The notes beneath the pieces were generated by a model that worked only from the letters and a program-made list of their open reading frames with translations, made no database searches and had not been told where the DNA came from. A stretch of DNA of 64,000 nt from Mesonia sp. HuA40 (GTDB taxonomy: Bacteria > Bacteroidota > Bacteroidia > Flavobacteriales > Flavobacteriaceae). The position numbers were made by a program, and so were the translations under genes. Shown in pieces: positions 18,069 through 27,864 of this stretch; within the stretch, counting starts at the first letter, position 1, and each line of letters opens with the position of its first letter. The DNA lies in contig NZ_VRLT01000029.1 in assembly GCF_008017835.1 (NCBI RefSeq), positions 124,001 through 188,000 of the forward strand. The letters are read 5' to 3'.

Positions 18069-19400
18069 TTATAAGTATGTTCTAATGTTTTCTTTACGCT
18101 TAAGGTAAACCGTTCCGGCAATATTCCAGAAAGATAAACTTATTGCGGTTGCTGCTGCTGCCCCTTCAATGCCGTATAACGGAATTAAAGCAAAATTTAA
18201 TATTAGATTTAGGCCTAAAGCAATGAGCGCTATATTTTGGTATTGCTTTTGTCTGCCAATCATTTGCATTATAATGCCTACCGAGCCTGTGGTACTATTT
18301 AATAAATGAATACTGCATAATATAATTAGAACGTATTTTCCTACTAGAAACTCTTCGCCAAATATGCCTAAAAAAAACTGATTAAAGATCAGCAAAACAG
18401 CTACTATCCCAGCAGTAGCTACAAAATTGATTCGAGTAGAAAATTTTACCAAACCTTTAAATTTTTCGTGTGCCTGTTCGGCAAAGGCACTCGCTATTTT
18501 TGGTGCTAGGCTAGAATTGATGGCTTCAATAGAAAAATTGGTAACCAGCGCCAGTTTTAGTGCTGCATTATAAATACCTATATTTTCATCGGTTTCATAG
18601 ATACCTAGGATAAAGGTATCTAACCAACCCAAAAATACCATAATGGTTGAGGAGAGTAACATAGGGAAAGATTCCCTTAAAAAACGCCATGAGTTGGTTC
18701 CCGATTTTAATGTTAATTGGTTTAACTCTCTACTTACTACCCAAAATGCAATGAGTGCCAATACCACTAGGGCCCAAAAATGTATTTGAATAAGCATAAC
18801 GGGAGCTACGGTATAAAAAAGATAAACCACAGCTAAAAGTAAAATAGTAAGCAAAAAACGGCCTGTATTATTGAAAAATGCAAACCAGTTGTTTAATCCT
18901 TTGGCCCGCAAAGCTCCTGCACAAAGCATGGTGACGGTCCAAAAAGGAATTCCTAGAACACTCCAAAAATAATAGGGTGCTAATTGGTCCTTTTTAAAAA
19001 TATGCAAAATAAAAAAGTCTTGTGCCCACAGAAGCACCCCCATAAGTACCAAGCTTACTAAAAAAGACTTGCTTACCACGCGGTAAAATAATCCAGGGTC
19101 TTTTTTCCAGTTTTCTGGCTTGGCATAAAAGCGCAAAAAATTAACGTCAATACCCAACCTGCCTATGATACTAGCAAACATAAAAACACTAAAACTCAAG
19201 CTTATGAGTCCGTTTACTTTGGCTCCAAACACATTGGTAATATAAAGCGTAAAAAGATAACCAGCTATGATGCCAATGCCTCTAAATATCAAAAAATAGA
19301 AACCTTTCTTAAGTACATCCTTTTGATCTGGATTGGTGTTTTTTAGCTTTTTGATGAGTTGCTTTTTCAAAATACTATTGTAGAGGTTTTTACCCAGCAA
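18069..19400 (-). CDS. Wzx-like polysaccharide flippase
   Basis: A MATE/MVF-superfamily oligosaccharide flippase of up to 443 aa with about twelve to fourteen membrane helices from residue 30 onward (FYFLIFRGIGIIAGYLFTLYI, INGLISLSFSVFMFASIIG, and so on) and a Lys-rich N-terminus. It would move undecaprenyl-linked repeat units to the periplasm. No ATG precedes the first helix: the start is TTG, either at 19398-19400 or ten codons later at 19368-19370. A -7 box (TAACTTTG, minus strand) at 19408-19415 sits so close that the first TTG would be leaderless. Confidence 0.88.
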   Translation of the reverse strand: MLGKNLYNSILKKQLIKKLKNTNPDQKDVLKKGFYFLIFRGIGIIAGYLFTLYITNVFGAKVNGLISLSFSVFMFASIIGRLGIDVNFLRFYAKPENWKKDPGLFYRVVSKSFLVSLVLMGVLLWAQDFFILHIFKKDQLAPYYFWSVLGIPFWTVTMLCAGALRAKGLNNWFAFFNNTGRFLLTILLLAVVYLFYTVAPVMLIQIHFWALVVLALIAFWVVSRELNQLTLKSGTNSWRFLRESFPMLLSSTIMVFLGWLDTFILGIYETDENIGIYNAALKLALVTNFSIEAINSSLAPKIASAFAEQAHEKFKGLVKFSTRINFVATAGIVAVLLIFNQFFLGIFGEEFLVGKYVLIILCSIHLLNSTTGSVGIIMQMIGRQKQYQNIALIALGLNLILNFALIPLYGIEGAAAATAISLSFWNIAGTVYLKRKENIRTYL

Positions 19401-19407
19401 ATGTACT

Positions 19408-19415
19408 CAAAGTTA
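19408..19415 (-). promoter_or_regulatory. -7 promoter element before the flippase gene
   Basis: The minus strand reads TAACTTTG, matching TANNTTTG. It lies in the 88 bp gap after cysQ and would start the lower polysaccharide operon (flippase to sugar transferase). The -33 element is not convincing. Confidence 0.4.
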
Positions 19416-19488
19416 GCCAAAAGTGGGACCAACTAATTTTTTATATTTGGTATTAATGGTTTTGGCAAATAGATTTATTGGTGCTTTT

Positions 19489-20247
19489 TCATCGCTCTAC
19501 CAAAAAATTAGGGTTGCGCAAATTTTCTTTGTTATAGCGCAGTGGTTGTTCATCTTCTAAACTTATCACCTCAAGGTCTAAGCCTCTTAAGATCGCATGT
19601 GCAGCAGCGGTATCCCACTCCATTGTTGGTGAAAACCTTGGATAAATATCAGCTTTACTTTCGGCAATCAACATAAACTTTAAAGAGCTTCCCATACTCA
19701 GGATTTCGGCATCTTTATATTCAGCTATAAAATCATTAGTCTCTTGGTTGGTATGCGAACGTGAGGCTACAATCTTAATAGTTCCGCTCTCGTTGGTAAT
19801 CAATTCCAATTCGGTTTCGGGGTCTGTATTTTCAGATTTATAGGCTCCTATTTGCTCCCCACCAAAGTACAATTGGTCTGATACTGGTGTAAATACCACG
19901 CCCAGTACAGGTTTTTGCCGATGTATGAGTGCAATATTGACTGTAAATTCACCATTTTTTTTGATAAATTCTTTGGTACCGTCTAACGGATCGACCATCC
20001 AGAAATATTCCCAATCTTTTCTGGTTTCATAAGGAATTTCGGAACCTTCTTCAGACAAAATAGGAAAATCAGTTGCTTCTAACGCCTTTACAATTGCTTT
20101 ATGCGCTCTTTGGTCTGCCAAGGTTATCGGACTTAAATCTTCTTTTTCTTGGATTTGAAAATCTTTTCCGTTGTACACTTCTAATATCTGTATGCCCGCA
20201 TCTCGCGCCGCATCGATCATTAAGGGGAGGTATTCTTTTAATTCCAT
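19489..20247 (-). CDS. cysQ: 3'(2'),5'-bisphosphate nucleotidase
   Basis: An inositol-monophosphatase-superfamily phosphatase, 252 aa from the chosen start, that dephosphorylates PAP (3'-phosphoadenosine 5'-phosphate) in sulfur metabolism. Metal-binding motifs are ILSEEGSEIPYE (Glu), WMVDPLDGTKEFIKKNGEFTVNIAL (DPLDGT) and MEWDTAAAHAIL (WDTAA). I start at the ATG at 20245-20247 (MELKEYLPLMIDAARDAG), which matches relatives; an ATG 48 bp upstream adds an unlikely extension. It sits between the rhamnose operon and the flippase and may be a passenger in the locus, or hint at sulfated glycan metabolism. Confidence 0.93.
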   Translation of the reverse strand: MELKEYLPLMIDAARDAGIQILEVYNGKDFQIQEKEDLSPITLADQRAHKAIVKALEATDFPILSEEGSEIPYETRKDWEYFWMVDPLDGTKEFIKKNGEFTVNIALIHRQKPVLGVVFTPVSDQLYFGGEQIGAYKSENTDPETELELITNESGTIKIVASRSHTNQETNDFIAEYKDAEILSMGSSLKFMLIAESKADIYPRFSPTMEWDTAAAHAILRGLDLEVISLEDEQPLRYNKENLRNPNFLVER

Positions 20248-20439
20248 TTTAAAATTGTAAGTAAGGGTTAATCCATAAACAAAAGATTTTTGCACATCTT
20301 TTTACTTATGTTTTGTCTAAAATAGCAGAAAAATACCTTGTCTAGCGTTACATTCTTGTTAATACCTAGCCAAGAAAACCTAAAGGTAGAGCGCAAAAAT
20401 TAGTTTAAGGTAAGATTACACTTTTATTTTTAGTGAATT

Positions 20440-21297
20440 CTACTTGCAATTTTGATCCTCGTTGTCTATTAAATTTGTAAGACTCGCTTCCCATTGAGGT
20501 ATTGTTAAATCAAAAGTTTCAATGATTTTACCTTTATCTAAACAGCTATTTATTGGTCTTTTGGCTTTAGTTTTATAGGCATTTGAAGCTTGCACCATTG
20601 TCTTTTTATCTTGTCTATCTACAATAGCTTTTGCAAAATCATACCAAGTGGCCTCGCCCAAGTTACTGTAATGATAAATACCATAGTTTTTCTTTTGCGA
20701 TAGGATTATTTGAAGGACCGCTGCCGCCAAATCATTAGCATTGGTAGGATTTCCTTTTTGCTGAGTGGTAATTTTTAGGCTTTCGCCTGATGCTGCTTTT
20801 TGTGAAATGGTTTTAAAAAAATTATTTCCGAATTGTGAGTACAACCAAGATGTTCTCACAATATAGTATTCTTTTACTATTTCTTGAATGTACTGCTCTC
20901 CCTTTAATTTAGAAGCGCCATAGACGTTTATTGGGTTTACCTCATCTTCTTCGGTGTAAGCCGATTTTTTTTCACCGTCAAAAACATAGTCTGTAGAAAT
21001 ATGAATCAGTTTAGTTTGGTGTTTTTGGCAGGCTTCGGCCAAGTGCTTTACCCCCTCTGCATTGATTAAAAAAGCTTTAACTTGATCGGTCTCTGCTTGC
21101 TCAACATTGGTATAAGCCGCTGCGTTTATGCAGTAATCAAAGTTGTGCTTTTCAAAATAGTTTTGAATCGCTTCCGCGGAAGCGATATTCAATTCTTTTG
21201 AGTCGGTAAAACAAAAATTTAAAGTCGTATATTTTTTGGCTGCAACCTGAAGACATTGCCCCAATTGCCCAGCTGACCCGGTAACTAAAATTTTCAT
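20440..21297 (-). CDS. rfbD: dTDP-4-dehydrorhamnose reductase
   Basis: RmlD, the last step of dTDP-L-rhamnose synthesis (NAD(P)H-dependent reduction). The 285 aa protein starts MKILVTGSAGQLGQCL (nucleotide-binding GxxGxxG), has DYCINAAAYTNVEQAE, STDYVFDG and the catalytic YGASKLKGE (YxxxK) near 130, and RTSWLYSQFGNNF. The ATG at 21295-21297 overlaps the rfbC stop as ATGA; another ATG two codons upstream is less likely. Final gene of the rmlBACD run. Confidence 0.95.
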   Translation of the reverse strand: MKILVTGSAGQLGQCLQVAAKKYTTLNFCFTDSKELNIASAEAIQNYFEKHNFDYCINAAAYTNVEQAETDQVKAFLINAEGVKHLAEACQKHQTKLIHISTDYVFDGEKKSAYTEEDEVNPINVYGASKLKGEQYIQEIVKEYYIVRTSWLYSQFGNNFFKTISQKAASGESLKITTQQKGNPTNANDLAAAVLQIILSQKKNYGIYHYSNLGEATWYDFAKAIVDRQDKKTMVQASNAYKTKAKRPINSCLDKGKIIETFDLTIPQWEASLTNLIDNEDQNCK

Positions 21298-21842
21298 AAC
21301 CAAATGGCTTTTTTGAGTGTAGGTAATACTTGATCTTTAGGAGAAAGTAAAAGCTCTTCTGAAGGTATTTGCCAATCTATATTTAAAGTAGGGTCATTAT
21401 AAATAATACCGGCTTCTGATGTTTTATGGTAATAGGCATCACATTTATAGGCAAAAATAGCTTGCTTAGATAAGGTTACAAATCCGTGGCCAAATCCTTT
21501 AGGGATGAATAACTGATAATTGTTTTTGTGGTTGAGTTTTACTTGATAGGATTTTCCAAAGCTTGGCGAGTCTTTTCTTAGGTCTACTGCCACATCGAGT
21601 ACTTCGCCTTGAATAACCCGTACGAGTTTTGCTTGACTATGGTCTCCTATTTGCAAATGAATTCCGCGTAAAGCGCCATATTTAGAAATAGATTGATTGT
21701 CTTGCACAAAATTGACGTTTAAGCCAGTAGTTTGCTCAAAAACCTGTTGATTAAAGGTTTCAAAAAAACTACCGCGTTCATCTTCAAAAACACGGGGTTT
21801 TAAGAGAAAACATCCGTCTAAATTGGTTTTTTCTATCTGCAT
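21294..21842 (-). CDS. rfbC: dTDP-4-dehydrorhamnose 3,5-epimerase
   Basis: RmlC, a cupin-fold epimerase of 182 aa (normal length). Signature stretches are PRVFEDERGSFFETF, FVQDNQSISKYGALRGIHLQ (catalytic His in GIH), LVRVIQGEVLDVAVDLR and FIPKGFGHGFVTLS. It epimerises C3 and C5 of dTDP-4-keto-6-deoxyglucose. Its ATG directly follows the rfbA stop codon, and its stop overlaps the rfbD start, so translation is coupled along the operon. Confidence 0.97.
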   Translation of the reverse strand: MQIEKTNLDGCFLLKPRVFEDERGSFFETFNQQVFEQTTGLNVNFVQDNQSISKYGALRGIHLQIGDHSQAKLVRVIQGEVLDVAVDLRKDSPSFGKSYQVKLNHKNNYQLFIPKGFGHGFVTLSKQAIFAYKCDAYYHKTSEAGIIYNDPTLNIDWQIPSEELLLSPKDQVLPTLKKAIWL

Positions 21843-22691
21843 TTATTGTAAATTTTTGCTGTAACCGCTTTTTGTTAAAGGCTCGAGTAACTTTTTATAT
21901 TGCGATTGGGTGATATATCCCATATTATAGGCCGCTTCTTCTAGAGCTCCCACTTTTAATCCTTGTCGTTCTTCTATTGCTTCTACAAAATTAGAAGCCT
22001 GCATGAGTGACTTAAAGGTGCCGGTGTCTAACCAGGCGGTGCCTTTGTCTAAAATACCTACTTGTAATTTACCCTTTTTAAGGTAGGCGTTGTTTACATC
22101 GGTAATTTCTAATTCGCCACGTGCGCTGGGTTGAATAGATTTGGCGATTTGCACCACTTCGTTATCATAAAAATAAATTCCTGGTACGGCATATTTAGAC
22201 TTGGGTTGACTGGGTTTTTCCTCTATAGAAATCACTTTGCCATTTTCATCAAACTCTACCACTCCATAGCGTTCAGGGTCATGTACATGGTAGGCATATA
22301 CCACCCCACCATCTGGATTGTTATTTTGTTTGAGTAAATTTTCTAGTCCAGAGCCATAAAAAATATTGTCCCCTAGTATTAAAGCTACTTTATCTTTACC
22401 TATAAACTCTTCACCAATGATAAAAGCTTCTGCCAAGCCATTGGGTTGCTCTTGTACTTTGTACTCAAATCGGCAGCCCAACTGTTTGCCATCGCCTAAA
22501 AGCTTTTTAAACAAAGGCAAATCGTGTGGTGTACTTATAATTAAGATTTCTCGGATACCCGCTAACATCAAAGTAGAAAGCGGATAATAAATCATGGGTT
22601 TATCGTACACTGGCAACAATTGCTTGCTTACGGCAAGGGTTAAGGGGTGCAAACGCGTTCCTGAACCTCCGGCTAGAATAATTCCTTTCAT
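21843..22691 (-). CDS. rfbA: Glucose-1-phosphate thymidylyltransferase
   Basis: RmlA, 282 aa, forms dTDP-glucose from dTTP and glucose 1-phosphate, the entry reaction of the rhamnose pathway. The nucleotidyltransferase motif [16 protein letters not shown] is at the N-terminus, followed by [58 protein letters not shown] and GTAWLDTGT. Starts inside the rfbB 3' end (4 bp overlap) and abuts rfbC. Confidence 0.97.
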   Translation of the reverse strand: MKGIILAGGSGTRLHPLTLAVSKQLLPVYDKPMIYYPLSTLMLAGIREILIISTPHDLPLFKKLLGDGKQLGCRFEYKVQEQPNGLAEAFIIGEEFIGKDKVALILGDNIFYGSGLENLLKQNNNPDGGVVYAYHVHDPERYGVVEFDENGKVISIEEKPSQPKSKYAVPGIYFYDNEVVQIAKSIQPSARGELEITDVNNAYLKKGKLQVGILDKGTAWLDTGTFKSLMQASNFVEAIEERQGLKVGALEEAAYNMGYITQSQYKKLLEPLTKSGYSKNLQ

Positions 22692-23701
22692 TGTAAATAT
22701 TTTTTTAAGTACCAGTTTATGGTTTTCTCTATTCCTGTTTCAAAATTTTCTTGGGCTTGCCAACCTAGTTCTTTTTCTATTTTTTGGGCATCTATGGCAT
22801 ATCTAAAATCGTGTCCAGGTCTGTCTTTAACAAAGGTGATAAGTTCTAGATAGGAATCTTTAGCGGCCCGTGGGTGCTGCTGATCTAGGATTTTACAGAT
22901 GTATTGAGCGATATATAAATTTTGTCGTTCATTTTTACCGCCAATGTTATAGGTTTCGCCTAATTTTCCGCTTTCTAAAGCTTTCTGAATCCCTTTACAG
23001 TGATCTTCTACATATAACCAATCTCTGATATTGGTTCCTTGACCATAAATAGGAATCGGCTCTCCTTTTAAAGCTTTACGAATTATGGTTGGAATTAATT
23101 TTTCATCGTGTTGATAAGGGCCATAATTATTGGAGCAATTGGTGGTTACCACAGGCATACCATAGGTATGAAAGTAACTTCTTACCAACATATCTGAAGC
23201 TGCTTTTGAAGCGCTGTAAGGGCTGTTGGGTGCGTATGGCGTCTCTTCTGTAAATAAACCTTCTTCTCCCAAAGTGCCGTAAACCTCATCGGTAGAAACG
23301 TGCAAAAATCGGGCTTTTGCAAAAGTAGTTTTATGCTCGAAGGGAGCAGTCATCCATAATTTATAAGCAGCTTGTAAGAGGTTAAAGGTTCCGTTTACAT
23401 TGGTTTCTACAAATACAGCAGGATTGGCAATTGAGTTATCTACGTGAGATTCGGCGGCAAAGTGAACCACTTCTTGAAATTGATATTCCTCAAAAAGATT
23501 ATTCACCAATTGCGCATCGCAAATATCACCTTTAACGAATTGATAGTTGGGATGATTTGGCTGTTCAATATTATCTAAATTGGCCGCATAGGTGAGTTTA
23601 TCTAAATTTACAACCCGAATTTCTTTCTTGGCTCTAAGAATATAATTGATATAATTAGACCCGATAAACCCAGCTCCTCCTGTTACTAATATTGTTTTCA
23701 T
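22688..23701 (-). CDS. rfbB: dTDP-glucose 4,6-dehydratase
   Basis: RmlB, an SDR-family dehydratase of 337 aa that converts dTDP-glucose to the 4-keto-6-deoxy sugar using bound NAD+. [14 protein letters not shown] near residue 6 binds [27 protein letters not shown] (with Asp-Glu catalytic pair), [15 protein letters not shown] (YxxxK) and [10 protein letters not shown] follow in order. Overlaps both neighbours by 4 bp, showing tight coupling with the Wzz-like gene and rfbA. Confidence 0.97.
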   Translation of the reverse strand: MKTILVTGGAGFIGSNYINYILRAKKEIRVVNLDKLTYAANLDNIEQPNHPNYQFVKGDICDAQLVNNLFEEYQFQEVVHFAAESHVDNSIANPAVFVETNVNGTFNLLQAAYKLWMTAPFEHKTTFAKARFLHVSTDEVYGTLGEEGLFTEETPYAPNSPYSASKAASDMLVRSYFHTYGMPVVTTNCSNNYGPYQHDEKLIPTIIRKALKGEPIPIYGQGTNIRDWLYVEDHCKGIQKALESGKLGETYNIGGKNERQNLYIAQYICKILDQQHPRAAKDSYLELITFVKDRPGHDFRYAIDAQKIEKELGWQAQENFETGIEKTINWYLKKYLQ

Positions 23702-24678
23702 GATTTAGGTTTCAAAGATTTAGCTTGCGCAATAATTTTGAAGAAAAGATAGCCTAAAAACAAGATTACCAGCAAAATTATAGGGGTAAGCAGCATTTTG
23801 TTTTTTTGTAAGATTGACTTCTGCTTTAATGGTTGAGGCAAGCTCAAATCAATAATCCTTAAAAACTCTTCTTGTTGTATTTTCTCTTTAATTAAGTTTT
23901 GAGTTTCTAATTGTAGCTCCGTTCGCTGCGAAATAAGTCCGTCAAAGTCAAAATTCGCGCCATTTACTACTATCTTGGCATCGGCAGGTGAATCTTTAGA
24001 TTTAGCGTAATTGGCTATTAAACGATCTAGAGAAGCGATAAACTCTTTATTCGCTTGCACTTGATCGGCTAAAAAGCTAGACTTTTCTTGGTATAACTTT
24101 TTGAAGTAAGCATTATCTTTTAGCTGATTTATTATTTTCTCTAAAATTAAACTACCTTCTTTATCTGCCGGATGTTTTAAAATTACTTTATGCACCCGTA
24201 TTTTATTCTGCAAAAGTTCTTTTTTCTGTTCCTCTTCTAGTAATTTAGATTCCTCTATATAATCTAAATAATTTTCTTCTTCGTTAGATAGCAATTGGGT
24301 GAGGTACACCGGTTTAACTTTAAGCGAAAGGCCTTTTAATTCTTCATCTCCTAGAAGTGCTGCCCATTTGGTATTGCCTTTTTGCAATAAAAAATTAACC
24401 TCATCAATTTTATTATACAAATAATCGGTTCCTTCTTCATTAACGCTAAGTGTAGCTTGAGTTTGGTGGTATTCTTGACTAAAGGTTTTCCAAAAGTATC
24501 CCAAAATGACACCAATAACAATCACTGCCAGTAAAAGCAGAGCGTTTCGCAGTAAAAAATGAACCAAAAGCAAAAAACGATGATAAATGTTTTTAAAAGC
24601 ATTTTTTATTAAGCGAAATAAATCAAAAATATCTATTTCCTCATTTTGTTTTTGGCTGTCTAAATTATCTTTATTCAT
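23698..24678 (-). CDS. Wzz-like chain-length determinant protein
   Basis: A 326 aa protein with two membrane helices, one near the N-terminus (about 47-66, LLLLAVIVIGVILGYFW) and one at the C-terminus (about 297-316, LLTPIILLVILFLGYLFF), bracketing a charged, coiled-coil-prone periplasmic region. That topology is typical of polysaccharide co-polymerases of the Wzz type, which set glycan chain length; there is no cytoplasmic tyrosine-kinase domain. A short cytosolic N-terminus contains an acidic EEIDIFDLFRLI motif. Shares one base with the gene upstream and 4 bp with rfbB. Confidence 0.82.
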   Translation of the reverse strand: MNKDNLDSQKQNEEIDIFDLFRLIKNAFKNIYHRFLLLVHFLLRNALLLLAVIVIGVILGYFWKTFSQEYHQTQATLSVNEEGTDYLYNKIDEVNFLLQKGNTKWAALLGDEELKGLSLKVKPVYLTQLLSNEEENYLDYIEESKLLEEEQKKELLQNKIRVHKVILKHPADKEGSLILEKIINQLKDNAYFKKLYQEKSSFLADQVQANKEFIASLDRLIANYAKSKDSPADAKIVVNGANFDFDGLISQRTELQLETQNLIKEKIQQEEFLRIIDLSLPQPLKQKSILQKNKMLLTPIILLVILFLGYLFFKIIAQAKSLKPKS

Positions 24679-26354
24679 TATTTAAAAATTTGCTCAATAA
24701 TTTTCTCGGTGATCAAATAAGTAGGTTTAACTCCAGTAGTGCCTAATCCGCCAGAAGCTAAAGTACTTCCTGTTTCTAGGGGGTTATCGCTGGCATAATA
24801 AGCATACCGCACTTTTACCTCTTCACTAATATTACCCCTCAACTTAGAGGCGGCTTGGATGGCTTTTTGGTAATGTGCGCCTTCCATTTCTAGTCCTACC
24901 ACATTCCAAGTAGAATCATAAAAGAACTTTAAGATATCTTTATTCTGTAAAGAAGTACCCAGTACGGTGATCATAGCTCCATCTACTATGGCAATATCAT
25001 TACCTTCTAAATCGGATCGAGTAAGTTCATTATGAAATGGATAATTATCGGCGGTGCCCTCAAATAAATGAGCTTTAGGAATCATTATATCGCCTTTACC
25101 TCCTTCAAGTATACCGGCTTTACCCATTATAGAAATGGATTTTACGGGCATATAATGCAAGGAATCCTCTTTTTTAAAGGGCTTTAAAAGCTCATCCATA
25201 GTTTCATAAGCCTGTTCACCAAAAGCGTAATCCATAACGATAATCACTGGTGCATGATCTTTATTTGCCGATATTTTACTGTTGATGTCTTGTATTTTTG
25301 CCGTATCAAAAATCTGAACATCAATATTGGTTCCGCTTTCATCGGGTAAAAATAGCATGCCATTTTCCAAGGCGGTTTGCTCTACTTTTGCTCGAAGGGC
25401 TTTATTTTTGGTATCACTAAGCTCTTCATACACTTTAAACATGCTTTTCTCTTTGCAAGCATCAGCTAAAGCTATGGGTGCGTATAGGGTATTCATAACG
25501 CTATGCATATTTGCACTAATAATATGCAAATCTCTGTGGTATAGATTATGTTCAATCAAACAATTTTTGATGCGATTGGCCCAAATTTCACCGTGGATGT
25601 GATGTCCTAAACGCTCGCGTAAAACCGGACTAAAGGTTACTATACGCTTGTTATTGTTTACTGCCTCATCTATGGCTAATTTACCCAAAAAATAAATAAT
25701 TTGAAAAAAGCGGTTAGGGTGAGCCGCTGTACTAAATAACGGGTGTACACGGCGTACCTCGTCAAATGTACGTCCTAAAATATTGGCGGTATGACTTAAA
25801 GCCACTTCGATTTCTGTTTGGTCTAAATCTGATTTTTTGATGGCGGCTTCTAGCTTTTTCCAATCGCGATTTACACTCCCGTCTTCATTGATAACCACCC
25901 GTTTCATAATCTTATGCGACTCGATAAATAAGAAAGTAAGGTGTGTAAGAATATCATAAATTTCAGACCTCCCGCGGGTTACCTCTATATTCATTTGCTC
26001 CTCGTCTATGCGGTAACAATTTCTTCTTCGCTTAGGTGGAACAATAGGTTTGAAATGAGAATTGGCATAACCTTCATCGCTGGTAAGGTTTATAAAACGG
26101 CACTCCTCTATACCAACTGGCAAACGATCCATCACATACATAAGACCGTTTAACTCCACCTTTTCTGAAGCTATAGTACCATAAATCTCAGGTCTAAGGG
26201 TCAGCAATGCCTCTCGAAGCGTTTCTCCCGACACTCCCATAGGTTTATAAAAACCTCGGTTAAACAAATGCCGCATGGTAATATATAGCCTTTCAATAGC
26301 ATTAGAGCTTTCTTGAGCTCTAGACCTTCCTTGCGATTTAATTTTATTCATCAT
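24678..26354 (-). CDS. DUF6909-like protein with a nucleoside-phosphorylase-like C-terminus
   Basis: A 558 aa conserved flavobacterial protein (I believe catalogued as DUF6909) of unknown function. The N-terminal 350 residues are not like anything I can name. The C-terminal third resembles PNP/MTAN-type nucleoside phosphorylases: GKAGILEGGKGDIMIP at 411-426 recalls the phosphate/ribose loop, and GLEMEGAH at 487-494 recalls the catalytic ribose-binding Met-Glu signature. No signal peptide. It overlaps the upstream GH3 gene by 11 bp and the Wzz-like gene by one base. Nucleosidase or phosphorylase activity is an inference. Confidence 0.72.
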   Translation of the reverse strand: MMNKIKSQGRSRAQESSNAIERLYITMRHLFNRGFYKPMGVSGETLREALLTLRPEIYGTIASEKVELNGLMYVMDRLPVGIEECRFINLTSDEGYANSHFKPIVPPKRRRNCYRIDEEQMNIEVTRGRSEIYDILTHLTFLFIESHKIMKRVVINEDGSVNRDWKKLEAAIKKSDLDQTEIEVALSHTANILGRTFDEVRRVHPLFSTAAHPNRFFQIIYFLGKLAIDEAVNNNKRIVTFSPVLRERLGHHIHGEIWANRIKNCLIEHNLYHRDLHIISANMHSVMNTLYAPIALADACKEKSMFKVYEELSDTKNKALRAKVEQTALENGMLFLPDESGTNIDVQIFDTAKIQDINSKISANKDHAPVIIVMDYAFGEQAYETMDELLKPFKKEDSLHYMPVKSISIMGKAGILEGGKGDIMIPKAHLFEGTADNYPFHNELTRSDLEGNDIAIVDGAMITVLGTSLQNKDILKFFYDSTWNVVGLEMEGAHYQKAIQAASKLRGNISEEVKVRYAYYASDNPLETGSTLASGGLGTTGVKPTYLITEKIIEQIFK

Positions 26355-27855
26355 TCGTTTCTAATAGTTTTAATTCATATAATTTATCGGCCAATAGACG
26401 GTCATTGGTAAGTCTGGGGAGTTTATTTTGTCCTCCTAATTTATCTATGGCTTTCATATACCTTTGAAATCCGTTCTCGACTACTGGGCTAATGACCAAT
26501 GTTTTCAAAATCTTACCTTGAATTAAATCTTGGTAATAGCTATTTTGATTTTGCAATGCCTCATCAATGCTTTGCGCAAAGGTAGTCAAATTATCAGGTT
26601 GTTTGTTAAACTCAATAAACCATTCGTGATAGGGTAAGCCCGTTTCCGGATTTGTTTGCGGCGCCACACTAAACTCGCTTACCTCCACTCTATGCTTTGC
26701 TACCGCTTGCTGCAGTGCCTCTTCAACCTCTTTGGCAATTACGTGTTCACCAAAGGCCGAAGTAAAGTGTTTAATTCTTCCTGAAACCAAAACGCGGTAT
26801 GGTTTTAAACTGGTAAAAATCACTGTATCGCCTAGATTATATGCCCATAATCCAGCATTGGTCGATATTATCATAACATAATTAACGCCTAAAGCAACAT
26901 CTGCAATACCAATACGCTCGGGATTTTCTTCAAAAAAAGAATCGGCTTCAATAAACTCATAGTAAATTCCCGCGTCTAATCGCAACAACATCCCTTTTTC
27001 GTTTTGACTGTCTTGGTAGGCAAAAAAACCTTCTGATGCTGGGAAAAGTTCTATGCTATTTATAGGTTTACCAATAAGCGACTCAAATTTGGGTCTATAA
27101 GGTTCAAAATTTACGCCACCATAAATCAGTAAATTAAAATTAGGAAAAATCTCAGTTATGGTTTTACCAGTACGTTCTTGCAAGCGTTCAAAGTACATTT
27201 GTAACCAAGACGGTATTCCGCTAAAGACGCGCATATCTGCGCTAATGGTTTCATTAATGATAGCTTCTACTTTGGTTTCCCAATCTTCAATACAATTTAC
27301 CTCCCAACTGGGCATTCGGTTTTTTTGTAAGTAGCGGGGTACAAAATGAGCCACTATACCCGATAGCCTACCCACTTTTATACCGTTTTCTTCTTGGAGC
27401 ACTGGGCTACCTTGCAGGAAGATCATTTTACCGTTTACAAAATCGCTGTTGCCAGTTTCATTGATGTAGCTTAATATAGCATTACGCGCCCCCTTAATAT
27501 GACTGGGCATAGATTCTTTAGTAATGGGAATATATTTTGCACCACTGGTGGTACCCGATGTTTTGGCAAAATAAATAGGCCTACCAGGCCACAAAATATC
27601 CTGCTCACCTTGTTTTACGCGTTCTATATAAGGTTTTAAGGCTTCGTAGTCTTTTACGGGAACCAAATTGGAAAAATCTTGCTGATTTTTAATTTTTGAA
27701 AACTGATGATCTTGACCAAATTGAGTATGCTGAGCTTGTTTAATTAATTGATTAAACACTTTTTCTTGAGCTTTCAACGGATTGTTGGCCCAGCTATCAA
27801 TCTGTGCCTTCACCACTTTAGCAAATATTTTGGCTGCAAATGATTTAATGGACAT
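26344..27855 (-). CDS. GH3-family acyl acid amido synthetase
   Basis: A 503 aa adenylate-forming enzyme of the GH3 family, known from plants as conjugating amino acids to jasmonate or auxin; bacterial members are largely uncharacterised. Motif 1 is TSGTTSGAK at 99-107 (ATP phosphate loop), motif 2 is LFPASEGFFAYQ near 265, motif 3 YNLGDTVIFTSLKPYRVLVSGR near 340-360. The C-terminal domain follows. It would adenylate a carboxylic acid and transfer it to an amine. It follows the M23 gene by 9 bp and overlaps the nucleoside-phosphorylase-like gene, so all three should be co-expressed. Confidence 0.9.
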   Translation of the reverse strand: MSIKSFAAKIFAKVVKAQIDSWANNPLKAQEKVFNQLIKQAQHTQFGQDHQFSKIKNQQDFSNLVPVKDYEALKPYIERVKQGEQDILWPGRPIYFAKTSGTTSGAKYIPITKESMPSHIKGARNAILSYINETGNSDFVNGKMIFLQGSPVLQEENGIKVGRLSGIVAHFVPRYLQKNRMPSWEVNCIEDWETKVEAIINETISADMRVFSGIPSWLQMYFERLQERTGKTITEIFPNFNLLIYGGVNFEPYRPKFESLIGKPINSIELFPASEGFFAYQDSQNEKGMLLRLDAGIYYEFIEADSFFEENPERIGIADVALGVNYVMIISTNAGLWAYNLGDTVIFTSLKPYRVLVSGRIKHFTSAFGEHVIAKEVEEALQQAVAKHRVEVSEFSVAPQTNPETGLPYHEWFIEFNKQPDNLTTFAQSIDEALQNQNSYYQDLIQGKILKTLVISPVVENGFQRYMKAIDKLGGQNKLPRLTNDRLLADKLYELKLLETNDE

Positions 27856-27864
27856 AGCTTAGGT

